From the NCBI RefSeq assembly GCF_040610475.1, contig NZ_JBEXMJ010000002.1, positions 465,541-529,540 of the forward strand: a DNA stretch of 64,000 nt, given 5' to 3'. Both the position numbers and the translations under genes were made by a program. The notes under the pieces were generated by a model that searched no databases, was not told the origin of the DNA, and saw only the letters and a program-made list of their open reading frames with translations. The DNA comes from Actinopolymorpha sp. NPDC004070. Its GTDB lineage: Bacteria; Actinomycetota; Actinomycetes; Propionibacteriales; Actinopolymorphaceae. Positions 1-7,980 of the stretch are shown here, in pieces. How positions within the stretch are numbered: position 1 is the first letter of the stretch; each line of letters begins with the position of its first letter.

Positions 1-710
1 CGGTGCACCCACTCCAGTCCGGTCCGCTGCATCCATTCCGGCGCGCGGGTGACCTCTCCGGCCACGACGTCGAACGAGCCGCCGACGCCGACGGCCAGCG
101 GAGTGCGCAGCCGGTCCAGGTGCCGGTGCAGAAACTCCTCCTTGCGCGGCGTGGGCAGGCCGACGAACAGCAGGTCGGGCCGGGAGCCCGCGACCTCGGC
201 CACGACGGCGGTCTCCTCGGCCGGGGTCCAGTAGCCGCTGCGGGCGCCGACCACCGTGACGCCCTGCGCGCGGGCGGCGTCGGCGGCCTTCTGCACCGTC
301 GACGGCTTGGCGCCCAGCAGGTAGACGCGGTAGCCGCGGTCTGCCGCGACCTCCCACATCCGCAGCATGAAGTCGATGCCGGCGACGCGTTCGGGCAGCC
401 GGGGCCGCAGCAGCCGGCTGGCCCAGACGATCGACTGGCCGTCGGCGTTGGCGAGCGCGCAGGACTCGATGATCTGCCGCAGTCGCGGGTCGCGCCGGGC
501 GGCCACCACCTTCGCCGCGTTGATCGCGACGTGCTGGTGCGGGCGTCCGGACTCGATGAGCTCGCTGGCCGCGACGAGCGTCTCCTCCATGGTGAGGACG
601 TCGACGGGTACGCCGCAGATGTGCGTGCGCCGCGACCGGTCGGCTTCAGGAGGGGCGGGACCGGCCGCACGCGGCCCGACCTGAGCCTGGAGGTGCCGCG
701 TTGTCGTCAC
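1..710 (-). CDS. WecG/TagA/CpsF-family glycosyltransferase (partial, C-terminus off window)
   Basis: Members of this family transfer an N-acetylhexosamine (typically ManNAc) from UDP-sugar to a lipid-linked acceptor at the inner face of the membrane during teichoic acid or exopolysaccharide synthesis. The 236 visible residues carry the family core: an N-A-A-K segment near residue 64, then a LANADG segment whose Asp (about residue 90) matches the catalytic Asp region of TagA, then a Rossmann part (YLLGAK) and the typical FVGLPTPRKE stretch. The GTG start is chosen because GGGAGG lies 5 nt upstream; the nearby ATG is followed at once by a stop. The reading frame runs off the left edge, so only the extreme C-terminus is missing. 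It heads a flippase, GT4 and ligase cluster, which supports a role in making an exported polysaccharide. The exact sugar cannot be told. Confidence 0.85.
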   Translation of the reverse strand, partial: MTTTRHLQAQVGPRAAGPAPPEADRSRRTHICGVPVDVLTMEETLVAASELIESGRPHQHVAINAAKVVAARRDPRLRQIIESCALANADGQSIVWASRLLRPRLPERVAGIDFMLRMWEVAADRGYRVYLLGAKPSTVQKAADAARAQGVTVVGARSGYWTPAEETAVVAEVAGSRPDLLFVGLPTPRKEEFLHRHLDRLRTPLAVGVGGSFDVVAGEVTRAPEWMQRTGLEWVH

Positions 711-833
711 ATTCCCTCCCGCGCCGGAACCACCGACCAATGTGCGCCGATCAGGATGCCAGTCGGATGATCGTGCCGTCGAGTGCCGGACATCCCCTGC
801 GAACGGATGATGCGCGCCCGACGGGTACCGCGG

Positions 834-2429
834 TCAGCGCCGAGCGGTGGCCGATCGCAGTTCCTGAACGCGACGAACCGTACCCGCAAGCTCGGAGGCG
901 TTGAGCAGCCCGAACGCCAGGAGGAACCCGGCGGCGCACACGGCGATCACGCCGGGACGCGGAGTGAGCACCGCGACCGTGGACGAGGCGATCCCGGCGG
1001 CCAGCCCGGCGGCGTAGCGCGGCAGGCGGGTGCCCCACCTCAGCCGGAGCCGGGTGAACGCGACCACCAGCGGCACGCCGGCCTGCACCAGCATCCCGGC
1101 GAGGTAGCCGGCGGCCACCCCGACCGCGCCCCAGTGCGCGCCGACGGTCAGCCAGGTCGCGACCCCGACGACCACCCCCGCCGCCGAGGCGAGCGGGGGG
1201 ATCCGGGCCAGCGTGAGGTTCTGCGCGGACAGCACGTTGACCGAGGGCACCGCCACGACGTACCAGAACACCGCCAGGACGAGCATCGCGAAGGCCGGCC
1301 CGCCGTCGGCGTACGTCGGTCCGAAGACCAGCCCGAGCACCGGACCGCCGAGCATCGCCGCCAGCCCGAACACCGGGAGCGCGGTCAGCAACAACAGCCG
1401 GGTGACCAGGTCGGTGTGCCGGGCCAGCGCGGACTGGTCGCCGCGCCCGACCGCCTCCGCCGCGGCCGGGAAGAACGCCATCCCCATCGCCCGCGGCAGG
1501 AAGAACGCCGGGCCGACGAGGCTCATGGCGGCGGCGTAGGCGCCTGCTTCGGAGCCGCCGGTCGCGTGCCGGGCCACGATCATCGACACCTGGAAGAAGC
1601 CCTGTCCCGCGGCGATGCCGACCGCGGTGTACGCCACGAAGCCACCCAGCTCACCGCGCAGGGCGGGCAGCTCACCCGGGCGGACCCGCGGCGCGGACCG
1701 GGCCGCCGCCACCGCGAACGCGGCGTACCCCACCACCAGCGGTGCCAGCAGCAGGCCCGGCACGCCGGCCGCCGGCCGGGTCGGCACCCACCACACCACC
1801 GCCACCGTGAGGACGAGGATCACCGCGTCCGCGGCCACCTCGAGGACGGCGTAGCGGTGCGGGAGGTGGTGGCCGTACAGCACAGACTTGGTGTAGGAGT
1901 ACGCGCCGTACGCCGTGACCAGCGCGCACACCCACGCCACGTCGGCCCAACCCGCGTCCGGCAGGAACACCCGCCCGAACGCCGCCAGCGCCACCACCAC
2001 GGCCACGGTCGCCGCGACCGTCCACCGGGTGAGCCGGCGGCGGACGGCGGCGGCCGCGGCCGGCCCGGACCGCGCGGCGGTGAGCGGGAGGAACTTCGCC
2101 GCACCCGCGCCGGTCGCGGCTGCGGTGGCGAACGTCGCGAGGAACGCCAGCGACACCTGGGAGTTGACCGCCGCCAACCGGGCCGGGTCGCCGGTGCGCC
2201 CGACCAGCGCGGTGTAGACCAGCCGGGTGACGCCGAGTGCCGCGATCCCGAGCATCGACCACAATGTGCCGCGGACCAACCGGCCGGTGAGCCGGCGCCG
2301 TGCGGCCGCCTCCTCGTCCGTGGGCGTCGGCGGAACCGGCTCGCCGTCCGGACCGGCACCGGCGCCGTCGTCCACAGGGGAACCGGCTGTCGGGTCGGCG
2401 TCCGGGTTCGGCAGGGTATTCTTCGGCAC
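834..2429 (-). CDS. Polysaccharide flippase (Wzx/MOP-type oligosaccharide exporter)
   Basis: A 531-residue, highly hydrophobic protein with about 12-14 predicted membrane segments after a 50-residue polar, Pro/Glu-rich cytoplasmic head. Length and spacing of hydrophobic segments match the MOP/MATE-like polysaccharide exporters that flip lipid-linked repeat units across the membrane. Start: GTG with AGGA about 7 nt upstream. It sits on the same strand as the WecG-like enzyme, 123 bp upstream of it, and divergent from the GT4 gene; the 133-bp divergent gap must hold both promoters. No substrate specificity can be read from the sequence. An alternative assignment to another MATE-like exporter is less likely given the neighbours. 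Confidence 0.8.
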   Translation of the reverse strand: MPKNTLPNPDADPTAGSPVDDGAGAGPDGEPVPPTPTDEEAAARRRLTGRLVRGTLWSMLGIAALGVTRLVYTALVGRTGDPARLAAVNSQVSLAFLATFATAAATGAGAAKFLPLTAARSGPAAAAAVRRRLTRWTVAATVAVVVALAAFGRVFLPDAGWADVAWVCALVTAYGAYSYTKSVLYGHHLPHRYAVLEVAADAVILVLTVAVVWWVPTRPAAGVPGLLLAPLVVGYAAFAVAAARSAPRVRPGELPALRGELGGFVAYTAVGIAAGQGFFQVSMIVARHATGGSEAGAYAAAMSLVGPAFFLPRAMGMAFFPAAAEAVGRGDQSALARHTDLVTRLLLLTALPVFGLAAMLGGPVLGLVFGPTYADGGPAFAMLVLAVFWYVVAVPSVNVLSAQNLTLARIPPLASAAGVVVGVATWLTVGAHWGAVGVAAGYLAGMLVQAGVPLVVAFTRLRLRWGTRLPRYAAGLAAGIASSTVAVLTPRPGVIAVCAAGFLLAFGLLNASELAGTVRRVQELRSATARR

Positions 2430-2562
2430 CGTCGCGTCCTAGGGTCTTGATCCGCAAGGACCGACCCTAGAGCCTTCGGATCAGGCGATCGAGGTCGCCG
2501 GTCGCGTCGGCCCGAGCGGTCCGGCGCACGCCGCACAGGTACACCCGAGCGAGGAGCCACCG

Positions 2563-3765
2563 CTGCACGTCGTCGTCGTCACCAATCTCTGGCCGAGCCG
2601 GCGCCGGCCCGCCTGGGGGTCCTTCGTGGCCAACCGGGTGGAGGCGCTGGAGCGGCAGGGGCACGACGTCGAGGTCGTCGCGGTCCGCGACCACCGGTCG
2701 GCGGCGGCACGGTACGCCGGCCTGCTCACCGGAGTGGTCCGCGCCGCCCGCCCAGGTCGAACCAGCCGCTCGGGCACGCCCGGCACCGTCGTCGAGGCGC
2801 ACATCGCACACCCGTCCGGCGCGTTCGCCTGGCCGCTCGCGGCCCGGCTGCGGGCCCCGCTGGTGTTGTTCGCGCACGGGTCGGACGTGCTCCGGCTCCC
2901 CGGGCGGTCGAGGGTCGACGCCCGGCTGTGCCGGTTCGTGTTCGAGCGCGCGGACCTCGTGGTCGCCAACAGCCGCTACCTCGCCGGGGAGGTAGCCGGC
3001 CGGTTCCACCTTCCGGCCGAACGCGTCGCCGTCGTGTCGCCGGGGATCAGGTACGCCGACCTGGCCGCCGCCCGCGTCGCCTCCGACAGAAGGACCGACT
3101 CCGGCACCATCGCCGACGGACGGGCTTCGCGGCCGTACGAACTCCTCTTCGTCGCCAACCTCGTTCACCGCAAGGGTCTCGACGTACTGCTCGCCGCGCT
3201 GGCCGAACTCGACCGGAGGGGCGTCCCCGTCCCGAGTCTGCGGGTCGTCGGCGACGGACCCGAACGCGAGCCGCTGCAGCGCCAGGCCGCCGCCGCACGC
3301 CTGCGGGTCGACTTCGCCGGTGCGCTGCCGCAGCGCGCCGTGGTCGGCGAGATCGCCCGAGCCGAACTCCTCGCCGTCCCCTCGCGGGAGGAGGCGCTCG
3401 GTCTCGCGCCCCTGGAGGCGATGGCGGCCGGCTGCGTGCCCGTCGTCTCCGCCGTGGGCGGGCTGGCCGAGTCGGTGACCGACCGCGTGACCGGGTTCAC
3501 CTGCCCGCCGGAAGACTCGTCCGCGCTGGCGTCCGCGCTGGTGCGCGCCCAGGATGCCGTCCGCGACCCGGCCCGTCGCGCCGCGCTCGTGACCGCGGGC
3601 GACGCGGTTGCCCGTACGCACGACGTGGACGCCGCGGCGGCCGCGACGATCGACCTGTACGCCGGCCTGCCGGCCAGGTCCGGGTCGGCCACGTCGGCCG
3701 GGTCGGCGCCGGCCGGGTCGGCGCCACCGGCCGGCGGGGCCGAGGTGCTGAGGCGCCCGTGCTGA
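2563..3765 (+). CDS. GT4-family glycosyltransferase with apparent CTG start
   Basis: GT-B fold retaining glycosyltransferase of the GT4 group (nucleotide-sugar-dependent, cytoplasmic face of the membrane). The C-terminal half holds the GT4 signature: LLFVANLVHRKGLD, LRVVGDGPERE and the E-x7-E region REEALGLAPLEAMAAG. The usual prediction, GTG at 2626, would delete the first beta strand and the loop after it (residues HVVVVTNLWPS), which every GT4 enzyme needs. The frame is open upstream to a TAG at 2440 but holds no ATG, GTG or TTG. A CTG at 2563 has GAGGAG 6 nt upstream and gives a normal N-terminus, so I call CTG as the start, about 400 residues in all. The stop overlaps the start of the next gene (GTGCTGA), showing translational coupling in the exopolysaccharide operon. 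Confidence 0.8.
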   Translation: MHVVVVTNLWPSRRRPAWGSFVANRVEALERQGHDVEVVAVRDHRSAAARYAGLLTGVVRAARPGRTSRSGTPGTVVEAHIAHPSGAFAWPLAARLRAPLVLFAHGSDVLRLPGRSRVDARLCRFVFERADLVVANSRYLAGEVAGRFHLPAERVAVVSPGIRYADLAAARVASDRRTDSGTIADGRASRPYELLFVANLVHRKGLDVLLAALAELDRRGVPVPSLRVVGDGPEREPLQRQAAAARLRVDFAGALPQRAVVGEIARAELLAVPSREEALGLAPLEAMAAGCVPVVSAVGGLAESVTDRVTGFTCPPEDSSALASALVRAQDAVRDPARRAALVTAGDAVARTHDVDAAAAATIDLYAGLPARSGSATSAGSAPAGSAPPAGGAEVLRRPC

Positions 3766-4619
3766 CCCGCCGGACGCTCCTCCGCCTCGTCGTGGCCGCG
3801 GTCGCGGTGCTCGCGGTGAGCCTGGTCGCCGACCGGGTCGTCCCGCCGGCCAGTGCCGGATCGCCGCACACGCTGTACGTCGATGCCCGGATCGGTGACG
3901 ACGGCGTGCCCGGCACGCTCCCCGACCAGCCGCTGGCGACGCTGACCGAGGCGCTGCGCCGTGCCCGCCCGGGCACCCAGATCCTGATGGCGGGGTACGG
4001 CGACCAGCTTCCGTACCTCGGCACCGGGGTGCACTGCCCGACTGTCGTGGGCACCGCGGAGCGGCCGGTGGTGATCCGGCGCAACGTCTACACCAACATC
4101 CTGCGCCCGGTGGTGCTCACCACCGACACGCCCGTCACCGGACCGTGGACGCTGCGGGAGACCACGCCGGAGCACCGCACCTGGAGCGCGCCCTGGCCGG
4201 ACCGGATCCGGCTGGCCGGCGACCCGGACTTCGGCTTCGTCAAGATCGGCGGGATCGCCCTCACCGGCTATGCCCGGGCGCCCCGCGACTACGCCCACGA
4301 GGCGGCCTGGTGGTCCGGCGGCAGGCTCTACCTCCGCAGCGGTCGGGCGTCCCCCCACGACTACGGCGTGACCGTGAAGAACGGCGACGCCATCTGCCTG
4401 TCCAGGGGCTCGCGGCACGTGCGCATCGACGACCTGATGGTGGTCGGCGCCGTGCACGCCGTCCGGGTGGAGCCGGACGCGGTGGACATCGGCGTCGACC
4501 ACCTCGTCCGCCACAACGTGCTCGACAAGGACCTCATCCCGGCCGACGCGCGGTCAGATTTCAGCCCGCCGATCAGCAAGTTCGGTCCGGACTGCCCGTG
4601 TCAGGGCGGTCAACGGTGA
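3759..4619 (+). CDS. Exported protein with parallel-beta-helix-like N-terminus
   Basis: A 286-residue protein beginning with an Arg-rich tip and a hydrophobic segment (residues about 6-24), probably an uncleaved anchor or signal peptide. The mature part opens with LYVDARIGDDGVPGT followed by LATLTEALRRARPGTQI, the pattern that starts the right-handed parallel beta-helix domain of pectate-lyase-like and polysaccharide-acting proteins. Later short strands (VVIRRNVYT, VRIDDLMVVGAVHAVRV) fit further turns. The protein is shorter than typical beta-helix enzymes (400 residues or more), so it may be a short helix or a C-terminally shortened version. Start: GTG overlapping the previous stop. It lies between a glycosyltransferase and the O-antigen-ligase-like gene, so a role in modifying or trimming the exported polysaccharide is plausible but inferred. 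Confidence 0.6.
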   Translation: MLTRRTLLRLVVAAVAVLAVSLVADRVVPPASAGSPHTLYVDARIGDDGVPGTLPDQPLATLTEALRRARPGTQILMAGYGDQLPYLGTGVHCPTVVGTAERPVVIRRNVYTNILRPVVLTTDTPVTGPWTLRETTPEHRTWSAPWPDRIRLAGDPDFGFVKIGGIALTGYARAPRDYAHEAAWWSGGRLYLRSGRASPHDYGVTVKNGDAICLSRGSRHVRIDDLMVVGAVHAVRVEPDAVDIGVDHLVRHNVLDKDLIPADARSDFSPPISKFGPDCPCQGGQR

Positions 4620-6007
4620 GGGCGTCGATGGCGCTCGCGTTCGGTGCGGCCGCGGTGGTGACGGCCGTGCTGGTGTGGCGCCTGGTGCCGCGGCTGCGCG
4701 CCTGGCCGCCGGTGCTGGGGCTGCTGGTCGCGGTGTTCACGGTCGTGCCCCCGCACCAGACGATCGCCGCCGGGGTCGGTGCCGACGACCTGCTCTTCCT
4801 GCTCGGGCTGGCACTGCTGGTGCCGTACGCCTGGCGGCGCGGCCCGCTGGAACGCGCGCCGTTCGGCCGTGGCCTGGTGCTCGGTGCGGGCCTGCTCGCC
4901 GCCGGCGCGACGGTGTCGGCGTTCGTCAACGCCGACACCCTGCCGGACACGGTCGACCTGTTGTTCCGCGGGCCGGGCCGGCTGTTGCTGTACGTCGCGA
5001 TGGTCCTGGTCGTGCTCGCCCAGTCACCGCCGGAGCGCACCCGCTGGGTGGTGGCCCGGGCGCTGGCCGGCGTGGGGGCGTTCGAGTCGGCGTTCAGCGT
5101 CGTGGCGTACTTCGTCGGGCTGCCCGGTGGGTTCGGCCTGCAGCCGGCGGAGGGCAACACCAGCCTGGTGGGCGAGATCCCGGGCCGGGTGACCGGGACG
5201 CTGGACCTGTCCCCGAACTTCCTCGGCGCCCTGCTCGTGCTGTCCATCCCGGTCGCGCTCGGGATCGCGCTGGACGCGGCGGACCGGCGTACGCGCCTGT
5301 GGTGGTCGGCCGCGGTCCTGGTGCAGATGGTGGCGCTGGTCCTCACCTACACCCGCAGTTCGCTCGCGGTCACCGTGCTCGCCGCGGCCGCACTGGTGGC
5401 GCTGCGCGGACGGCTGCGATGGCTGGTCGGCGGTGTCGCGGTCCTGGTCGGCGTACTCGTCCTGGTGCCGCCGGCGTTCGAGCGGATCGCGCACGACCGG
5501 ACCGACCGGATGGCGCTGTACACCTCGGGTCTGCGGGTCTTCTGGCACCACCCGCTGGCCGGGGTCGGTCCGGGCGAACAGGCCGCGTTCACCGCGGCCG
5601 ACCCCGCCACCTACCGGACGACGACGTTCGGGGTGGCCGGCAACAACGCGCACAACACCGTGCTGCTCGCCGGAGCGGAGAACGGCATCCTCGGCCTGCT
5701 CGGTGCGCTGGTCCTCAACGTCGTCCTGGCCGCCGTGGCGGTGGCGGTCATCCGGCGGGCGCGCAAACTCTCCGCCGCGGGTCGCCCGGCCGCCGGTGAG
5801 CCCCTCGGCATCGGGGTGGCGGTGCTGGCGTTCCTCTTCCAGGGGATGGCCAACAACCTGTTCACCGTGACGCTCACCGCGAGCGCTCTGGTGATGCTGG
5901 TGGCGGGGTGTGCGCTGCCGTGGCTGTCGGTGGCCGGCCCTCCCCGGCCGGTCGGCGCGGAGGAGGCGCCGGAACCCGCCGAGGCGGACGTCGAGCCGGC
6001 CCGCTGA
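4616..6007 (+). CDS. O-antigen ligase / Wzy-type polymerase membrane protein
   Basis: 463 residues with about 10-12 hydrophobic segments and one large outer loop (about residues 290-350), the layout of the Wzy_C/O-antigen ligase family. The loop contains RMALYTSGLRVFWHHPLAGVGPGE, close to the family pattern R...W..a...i...HPl.G.G.g, followed by the conserved NNAHNTVL stretch. These enzymes ligate or polymerise lipid-linked repeat units on the outer face of the membrane. The GTG start overlaps the preceding stop by 4 nt (GTGA). The C-terminal tail is acidic and disordered and overlaps the tail of the convergent MFS gene by 134 bp. It would complete the flippase, transferase and ligase set of the exopolysaccharide locus. 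Confidence 0.8.
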   Translation: MRASMALAFGAAAVVTAVLVWRLVPRLRAWPPVLGLLVAVFTVVPPHQTIAAGVGADDLLFLLGLALLVPYAWRRGPLERAPFGRGLVLGAGLLAAGATVSAFVNADTLPDTVDLLFRGPGRLLLYVAMVLVVLAQSPPERTRWVVARALAGVGAFESAFSVVAYFVGLPGGFGLQPAEGNTSLVGEIPGRVTGTLDLSPNFLGALLVLSIPVALGIALDAADRRTRLWWSAAVLVQMVALVLTYTRSSLAVTVLAAAALVALRGRLRWLVGGVAVLVGVLVLVPPAFERIAHDRTDRMALYTSGLRVFWHHPLAGVGPGEQAAFTAADPATYRTTTFGVAGNNAHNTVLLAGAENGILGLLGALVLNVVLAAVAVAVIRRARKLSAAGRPAAGEPLGIGVAVLAFLFQGMANNLFTVTLTASALVMLVAGCALPWLSVAGPPRPVGAEEAPEPAEADVEPAR

Positions 6008-7244
6008 GCCGGTCGAGCACGCTCCGGCCGCGCCAGGCCACCACGGCGGCGAGCGCCAGCAGCAGCGTCGCGGCACCTGAGCCGGCGAGCACGTGCGCGG
6101 GCCGGAACGCACTGGTGAGCGGGCCGCCGATGGCCGTACCCACCGGCGCCGCGGTGAGCAGGACGGCCGACCGGGCGGCCAGCACCGAGGACAGCGCGGC
6201 GGCCGGCGTACGCGCCTGTAGGAGGGTGTACGACACGGCGGGGAACGGCCCGTAGATCGCTCCGCCCAGACCGAAGCAGACCAGCTCCACCGCGGTCGGC
6301 GGGCCGAACCCGAACGGCAGCAGGATCAGGCCCCAGCAGGCGACCACGGCCAGCAGCACCGGCGCGGGCGAGAGCCGCCGCAACGCACCGACCGTGAGAC
6401 CGCCGGCCACCGCCCCGATCCCGAACGCCGTCCAGTACGCGCCGAGCAGTTCGGTGTGGCCGCGGTCGCCGCCGGTGACGTGCAGCGGCAGCGCCACCTC
6501 GACCGGGCCGAACAGGAAGTTGAACGCCCAGGTCAGGACCAGCAGACCGAGCAGCGCGGGCCGGCCGCGCAGGAAGCGCAGCCCGGATGTCGAGCCGCGC
6601 GCTCCGGCCGGGTCGGCCGATCCGGCTCCGCGTGCTGTACGGCGTACCTCCCGGTGGACCGACCACACCACCAGCGCCAGCAGGGCGAACGACACCCCGT
6701 CCGCGCCGATCACCCAGCCGGGTCCGGCCACCGCCGCGCCGACACCCGCGACCGCCGGCCCGACGATCATCGCCATGGAACTCGTCGAGCTGGCCAGCGA
6801 GTTCCCGGCGAGGCGCTGGTGCGGCGGCAGCAACTCCGCGAGCAGGGTGAACTTCCCGGCCGAGCCCCAGGCGTGCAGCAGTGAGGAGAGCGCGAGCAGC
6901 GCCACCAGTCCCACCGGCCGGAGAACGCCGAACGCCGAGCCGAGCGCCACGGCCGACAGGCATGCCGCCCGCAGCGAGGAGTCGGCGAGCAGCAGCGGCG
7001 CGGCCGGTAGCCGTCGCAGCCACCGGCCGAAGACCAGGGCGCCGACGACGCCGGGCAGCGCGTACGCCGCGACCGACGCGCCGACCAGCATCCCCGCCTG
7101 GCCCGGCGCGGCGATCTCGATGGCGAGCAGGGGTACCGCGACGACGCTCATCCCGTCGCCGAGGTCGCTCACCCCGAACGCGCCCAGCAGGCGGCGCAGC
7201 CGCGGGTCGGTGAGCAGGGGGCGGTACGCGGAAAGAAACGGCAC
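5874..7244 (-). CDS. MFS transporter (drug/metabolite exporter type)
   Basis: A 456-residue protein with about 12 hydrophobic segments, beginning FLSAYRPLLTDPRLRRLLGAF followed by SDLGDGMSVVAVPLLAIEIA, a common opening of actinobacterial MFS exporters. The loop FGRWLRRLPAAPLLL corresponds to the cytoplasmic 2-3 loop. The GTG at 7244 is preferred (GAGG 8 nt upstream); a TTG at 7265 is in frame but lies inside the dyad 7261-7276. The last 45 residues are a Pro/Arg-rich tail encoded antisense to the end of the Wzy-type gene. No DNA-binding partner gene is adjacent, but the dyad in the promoter suggests control by a regulator elsewhere. Substrate unknown. Confidence 0.8.
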   Translation of the reverse strand: MPFLSAYRPLLTDPRLRRLLGAFGVSDLGDGMSVVAVPLLAIEIAAPGQAGMLVGASVAAYALPGVVGALVFGRWLRRLPAAPLLLADSSLRAACLSAVALGSAFGVLRPVGLVALLALSSLLHAWGSAGKFTLLAELLPPHQRLAGNSLASSTSSMAMIVGPAVAGVGAAVAGPGWVIGADGVSFALLALVVWSVHREVRRTARGAGSADPAGARGSTSGLRFLRGRPALLGLLVLTWAFNFLFGPVEVALPLHVTGGDRGHTELLGAYWTAFGIGAVAGGLTVGALRRLSPAPVLLAVVACWGLILLPFGFGPPTAVELVCFGLGGAIYGPFPAVSYTLLQARTPAAALSSVLAARSAVLLTAAPVGTAIGGPLTSAFRPAHVLAGSGAATLLLALAAVVAWRGRSVLDRLSGPARRPPRRVPAPPPRRPAGEGRPPTATAAHTPPPASPERSR

Positions 7245-7260
7245 GGGCCAAGCCTCGGGC

Positions 7261-7276
7261 CTCAACCGGGGTTGAG
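7261..7276. promoter_or_regulatory. 7-bp-arm dyad upstream of the MFS gene
   Basis: CTCAACC-GG-GGTTGAG is a perfect inverted repeat with 2-nt centre, 17 bp before the chosen MFS start. On the minus strand it lies directly after TTGAAC. Dyads of this kind between widely spaced -35 and -10 boxes are typical operators of MerR-family activators, so this is a candidate operator. The regulator is not in the window. Confidence 0.5.
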
Positions 7277-7412
7277 TTCAAGGGATCGGCGGCCAAGCGG
7301 TCCAGGCCGGTCCAGGCTCTGTTCCCGCCCGCAGGCCCGGCATCGCCGCTCTCTGCCCTTCTCTGGTGCTCTCTAGCCGAATCTAAGACCTGCGCTAGCG
7401 ACCGATAGACAG

Positions 7413-7432
7413 CCTGATACGCCCTGATACGC
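7413..7432. repeat. 10-bp tandem repeat (two perfect copies) in the MFS-GntR gap
   Basis: Two abutting copies of CCTGATACGC, spaced one helical turn apart, in the divergent intergenic region between the MFS exporter and the GntR regulator. The 322-bp gap (7245-7566) also holds a short direct repeat GGTCCAGGC near 7300 and several CTAG/CTAA words, and is otherwise without a gene. Repeats one turn apart are a common form of regulator binding site; the regulator is unknown. Confidence 0.5.
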
Positions 7433-7509
7433 CACGAGACCCGGGTGCCGCCCGGCGTTCCGCCGTCTCCGGTCTCCGAGCCTCCGCCGACCCTCCAACG
7501 GGCATCGAG

Positions 7510-7548
7510 TTGACGCACTATCGCGCTTTGTTCTATAACTTCTATAAC
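7510..7548 (+). promoter_or_regulatory. Promoter and probable operator of the GntR operon
   Basis: TTGACG (7510-7515) and TATAAC (7534-7539) are separated by 18 nt, a good housekeeping sigma promoter. The -10 box is part of a perfect 9-bp direct repeat TTCTATAAC-TTCTATAAC (7531-7548) that would cover -12 to about +3. The gene directly downstream encodes a GntR regulator, so autoregulation by binding this repeat is likely. The predicted leader is only about 20 nt, with AGGAG at 7557-7561. Confidence 0.65.
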
Positions 7549-7566
7549 AGAGCGCCAGGAGATGAC

Positions 7567-7980
7567 ATGATCGTGACTCTGGACCTCGCCAGCGAGGTCC
7601 CGATCTACCAGCAGATCCGGGACCGCGTCGTCGAGGCCATCGCCGCCGGCGACCTGCGGGAAGGCAGTCCGCTGCCGTCCACCCGTCAACTCGGGGTCGA
7701 CCTGGGCATCAACTTCCACACCGTCAACAAGGCGTACGACCTGCTTCGCCACGAGGGACTGCTCCGGCTCAACCGCAAGAGCGGCGCGGTCGTCGTCCGC
7801 GACCCGGCGTCCGGCCCACCGGGGCCCGGTTTCGTCGGCGACTGGGAAGCCAGGCTGCGCACCCTGCTCGCCGAGGCCGTCGCGCAGGGGGTGCGGGGCC
7901 CGGAGGCGCTCGAGCACTGCCGGTCGGTGCTCACGTCGTTCAAGCCGCAACCCGAGACGAACCACGAGGGGACGCAGTGA
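7567..7980 (+). CDS. GntR-family transcriptional regulator (YtrA-like, short effector tail)
   Basis: 137 residues. The N-terminal 75 residues are a clear GntR winged helix: VPIYQQIRDRVVEAIAAGDL, then LPSTRQLGVDLGINFHTVNKAYDLLRHEGLL and the wing RKSGAVVV. The C-terminal part is only about 60 residues, without a FadR, UTRA or MocR domain, which is the YtrA pattern. ATG at 7567 is chosen because AGGAG precedes it by 5 nt and the family alignment starts there; an upstream in-frame start would fall inside the promoter. It overlaps the DUF1648 membrane gene (GTGA), so the two form an operon. YtrA-type regulators usually repress their own operon and respond to envelope or antibiotic stress. Confidence 0.85.
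   Translation: MIVTLDLASEVPIYQQIRDRVVEAIAAGDLREGSPLPSTRQLGVDLGINFHTVNKAYDLLRHEGLLRLNRKSGAVVVRDPASGPPGPGFVGDWEARLRTLLAEAVAQGVRGPEALEHCRSVLTSFKPQPETNHEGTQ

Noticed and set aside
2626..2628. GTG as start of the GT4 gene
   Set aside because: It would remove the first strand of the GT-B fold and has no ribosome-binding site at the right distance.
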